Shown here: positions 6,257 through 7,383 of the stretch, one piece after another | Position numbering within the stretch: the stretch's first letter is position 1 | Layout of the letters: each line of letters opens with the position of its first letter | From: Parcubacteria group bacterium GW2011_GWB1_42_6 | GTDB taxonomy: Bacteria; Patescibacteriota; Minisyncoccia; Portnoybacterales; GWB1-42-6 | Assembly (NCBI GenBank): GCA_000997475.1 | Contig: LCEC01000050.1 | Coordinates: 1 to 7,383 of the forward strand | Length of the DNA stretch: 7,383 bases | Reading direction: 5' to 3' | Notes under the pieces: model-generated | What the model saw: the letters and a program-made list of their open reading frames with translations, nothing else | What the model was told of the DNA's origin: nothing | Database searches by the model: none | Made by a program: the position numbers and the translations under genes

Positions 6257-6304
6257 TTATTTGCTGAAGTCTTATTTGCTGAAGTCTGACTTCAGCAAAT
6301 CTGC
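6257..6304. repeat. Dispersed palindromic repeat, copy 2, with an extra half-arm
   Basis: TTATTTGCTGAAGTC occurs twice in tandem (6257-6271 and 6272-6286) and is followed by T and the reverse arm GACTTCAGCAAAT (6288-6300). The 27-bp palindrome 6274-6300 and the flanking bases to 6304 are identical to 877-907. With two left arms and one right arm, two alternative hairpins are possible in RNA. It sits 6 bases beyond the stop of the TPR gene, with no T-run, in the 125-base gap before the GTG at 6184. Confidence 0.85.
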
Positions 6305-6309
6305 CTCGT

Positions 6310-6993
6310 CTACTTAGGCAATTCTAACTCGGCCAGATCTTCTTTGGCTGTTTCATTGCCGGGATTCAATTTAATAAGCTTCTTATAATATTCGATCGCC
6401 TTTTGGGTTTGATTTGAATTGCGATAATATGAGGCGAGGGCGGCAACCAAACTCGGATTATCCGGCGCGGCTTTCAGTCCGTCCAAAAGAGTCGGTTCAT
6501 AAAGATTTTCTTTGCCCGGCAAGCGATACCGGTAAAGATCGGCAAGGCCCACAATCAGATTTTCGTCTTTTGAGTTTATTGATAAAGCTTTCTTATACAT
6601 CAATTCCGCTTCCTCGGGCTTGCCCATAAAATTTCCGTAAAGATCGCCAAGATTGCCCAAAATAACGGTATTTTGGGGCTGAAGATTTGAGGCGTAAACC
6701 CAGATTTCGGCCGCGCCTTCGTAATCGCCCACAACTTTTTTAGTCAGGCCCAATTCCAGCCACGCGTTAAAATCGGTTATATCTTTTTCCAAGTCTTCTT
6801 GAGCCAAATAAAAATCTTCTTTATAGCGAGCCAGAGCGTAATCGGGTAAATCCGAATTTTTGATTTCCAAAACCAAAAAATCGCGCCACTCTTCCTTCTG
6901 ACCCGCTTTGATTTTCTTCCAAGCGTAAAAACCGGCTCCCGCCAGAATTATCGCGGCAATCGCGATAAAAATAAAAGAATCTTTTTTGCTCAT
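6310..6993 (-). CDS. Membrane-anchored TPR protein, 227 aa
   Basis: A short basic N-terminus (MSKKD) and one transmembrane helix (residues 6-25) anchor a soluble helical domain. TPR-like helix pairs cover about residues 74-213, the clearest being AWLELGLTKKVVGDYEGAAE (77-96), VILGNLGDLYGNF..PEEAELMYKKAL (110-137) and LVAALASYYRNSNQTQKAIEYYKKLIKLNP (182-211). TPR domains mediate protein-protein contacts; no enzymatic residues are visible. Start choice: the frame stays open up to 7134, but that longer form would translate the terminator at 7066-7095 and adds a highly charged, low-complexity leader. ATG 6993 places the membrane helix at the N-terminus. The gene lies upstream of two ligase genes, one of which has its own TPR tail, so a scaffold or accessory role in the same envelope process is likely. 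Confidence 0.88.
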   Translation of the reverse strand: MSKKDSFIFIAIAAIILAGAGFYAWKKIKAGQKEEWRDFLVLEIKNSDLPDYALARYKEDFYLAQEDLEKDITDFNAWLELGLTKKVVGDYEGAAEIWVYASNLQPQNTVILGNLGDLYGNFMGKPEEAELMYKKALSINSKDENLIVGLADLYRYRLPGKENLYEPTLLDGLKAAPDNPSLVAALASYYRNSNQTQKAIEYYKKLIKLNPGNETAKEDLAELELPK

Positions 6994-7065
6994 TGTTTTA
7001 TTATTTTCGCTTAAAGTTTCATTCCTCTCCCTCGTTCGTAAAAATAACACAAATTCATCAAAAAC

Positions 7066-7095
7066 AAAAGACCCCCGCACGCGGGGGTCTTTTTT
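7066..7095 (-). terminator. Strong bidirectional intrinsic terminator
   Basis: GACCCCCG (7070-7077) pairs perfectly with CGGGGGTC (7082-7089) across a 4-base loop. Six T follow on the plus strand, and on the minus strand TTTT-G-TTTTT follows. It closes the surface-protein transcript (stop at 7161) and insulates the TPR gene at 6993, so the TPR gene should have its own promoter between about 7060 and 6995. Confidence 0.95.
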
Positions 7096-7112
7096 CTTCT
7101 TCTCATTTTCTC

Positions 7113-7129
7113 TCCGTTTAACAAACGGA
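7113..7129. repeat. Small hairpin in the 3' untranslated region
   Basis: TCCGTTT (7113-7119) and AAACGGA (7123-7129) form a 7-bp stem with a 3-base loop between the surface-protein stop and the main terminator. It may protect the mRNA 3' end; no T-run is attached. Confidence 0.4.
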
Positions 7130-7160
7130 CGCAAACAAGAAAAGAGAATCGGAATTCAGC

Positions 7161-7174
7161 TTATTTGCTGAAGT
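7161..7174. repeat. Half-arm of the dispersed palindrome, overlapping the surface-protein stop
   Basis: TTATTTGCTGAAGT (7161-7174) is identical to the arms at 6257-6270 and 6272-6285. Here it encodes the last residues of the surface protein and its TAA stop. A single 14-base match could be chance, but a third copy of a family repeat within 1 kb makes common origin plausible. Confidence 0.5.
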
Positions 7175-7383
7175 TGTTCGCCGAAAGGTTGGATGATGGC
7201 AATCCTGCGACCAGGTAGCCATTATACCAATCCGTGGCAGCGGATCCATCAGCATCCGTGGAGTGATCAGCATCGCTCCAATCAGACCAGATGAAGTCAT
7301 CATCGAGGCTCGGATCATTATCAACGTTGGCAGCTGTTTCACCATAGGTGGTAGCGCCTTTATACGTTGTTTCCGCGTCGCCT
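7161..7383 (-). CDS. Acidic surface or secreted protein, C-terminal 73 residues (partial)
   Basis: The window holds only the last 73 codons, read from base 7382 to the TAA at 7163-7161; the gene continues beyond the right edge. The visible part is rich in Asp, Ser, Thr, Ala and aromatic residues and nearly free of Lys/Arg, as in exported surface proteins. It contains an SDWSDADHSTDADGS stretch with DxD/DADG groups reminiscent of calcium-binding loops, then TDWYNGYLVAGLPSSNLSAN and a short polar end. No membrane helix or sorting signal is visible in this part. The different base use (more GC and balanced third positions) fits a highly expressed gene. It is followed by a strong terminator. It may be an S-layer, pilin-like or other envelope protein; the family is not recognised. 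A minus-strand frame over the same bases (7118-7345) is Met-rich and is a shadow. Confidence 0.8.
   Translation of the reverse strand, partial: GDAETTYKGATTYGETAANVDNDPSLDDDFIWSDWSDADHSTDADGSAATDWYNGYLVAGLPSSNLSANNFSK

Noticed and set aside
7011..7022. Three-codon frame MKL-stop after GGGAGAGGA upstream of the TPR gene
   Set aside because: It has a good purine-rich leader but is too short to claim; it might only mark a ribosome standby site.
6994..7134. 47-residue N-terminal extension of the TPR protein
   Set aside because: It would translate through the strong terminator at 7066-7095 and place a charged leader before the membrane helix; ATG 6993 is better.
1..7383. Alternative genetic code with UGA read as glycine (as in Gracilibacteria/Absconditabacteria)
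   Set aside because: None of the six visible gene ends uses TGA, but all genes are intact with the standard code and no in-frame TGA is needed, so there is no evidence of recoding.
1..7383. CRISPR array, tRNA or rRNA genes, transposase
   Set aside because: No regularly spaced direct repeats, cloverleaf candidate, rRNA-like stretch or transposase motif was found on either strand by eye.

Overview
The window looks like chromosomal DNA of an uncultivated Patescibacteria (Candidate Phyla Radiation) bacterium, probably of Parcubacteria type. This is inferred from the gene mix: paired O-antigen-ligase/TPR membrane proteins, a TrpR-like protein with a long C-terminal tail, small one-helix lipid-anchored or membrane-anchored hypotheticals, and dispersed palindromic repeats. 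Base composition is moderate and start sites mostly lack a clear Shine-Dalgarno sequence. No rRNA, tRNA or ribosomal protein is present to confirm the lineage. Every gene I can support lies on the minus strand, so the biological order runs from 7383 down to 1.

Region by region, in transcription order. 7383-7161 is the acidic C-terminus of a probable surface or secreted protein, followed by a strong intrinsic terminator (7066-7095) that works on both strands. 6993-6310 is a membrane-anchored TPR protein. 6309-6185 is a short gap with a dispersed palindromic repeat. 6184-4202 and 4163-1917 are two tandem paralogous polytopic proteins of the O-antigen ligase / O-oligosaccharyltransferase class (Wzy_C type); the second carries a long TPR tail. 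An in-frame palindromic repeat is embedded in the first. 1780-1271 is a TrpR/YerC-type DNA-binding protein. Its start abuts a 40-bp perfect palindrome with a CTAGCTAG core, and a second, 56-bp version of the same palindrome lies beyond its 3' end. 1270-835 has no supported gene but is dense with inverted repeats and holds a minus-strand terminator (1039-1070). 834-289 is a one-helix membrane protein, and 286-1 is the start of a secreted protein with a phospholipase C/S1-P1-nuclease-like look.

Working model (inference): the two ligases and the TPR protein form a cell-envelope glycan transfer module next to one of its possible surface targets. The TrpR-like protein probably binds the CTAG-centred palindromes, repressing itself and possibly acting at the second site upstream of the 834-1 gene pair. 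The TrpR-like gene with its two matching palindromes is the most interesting item here.
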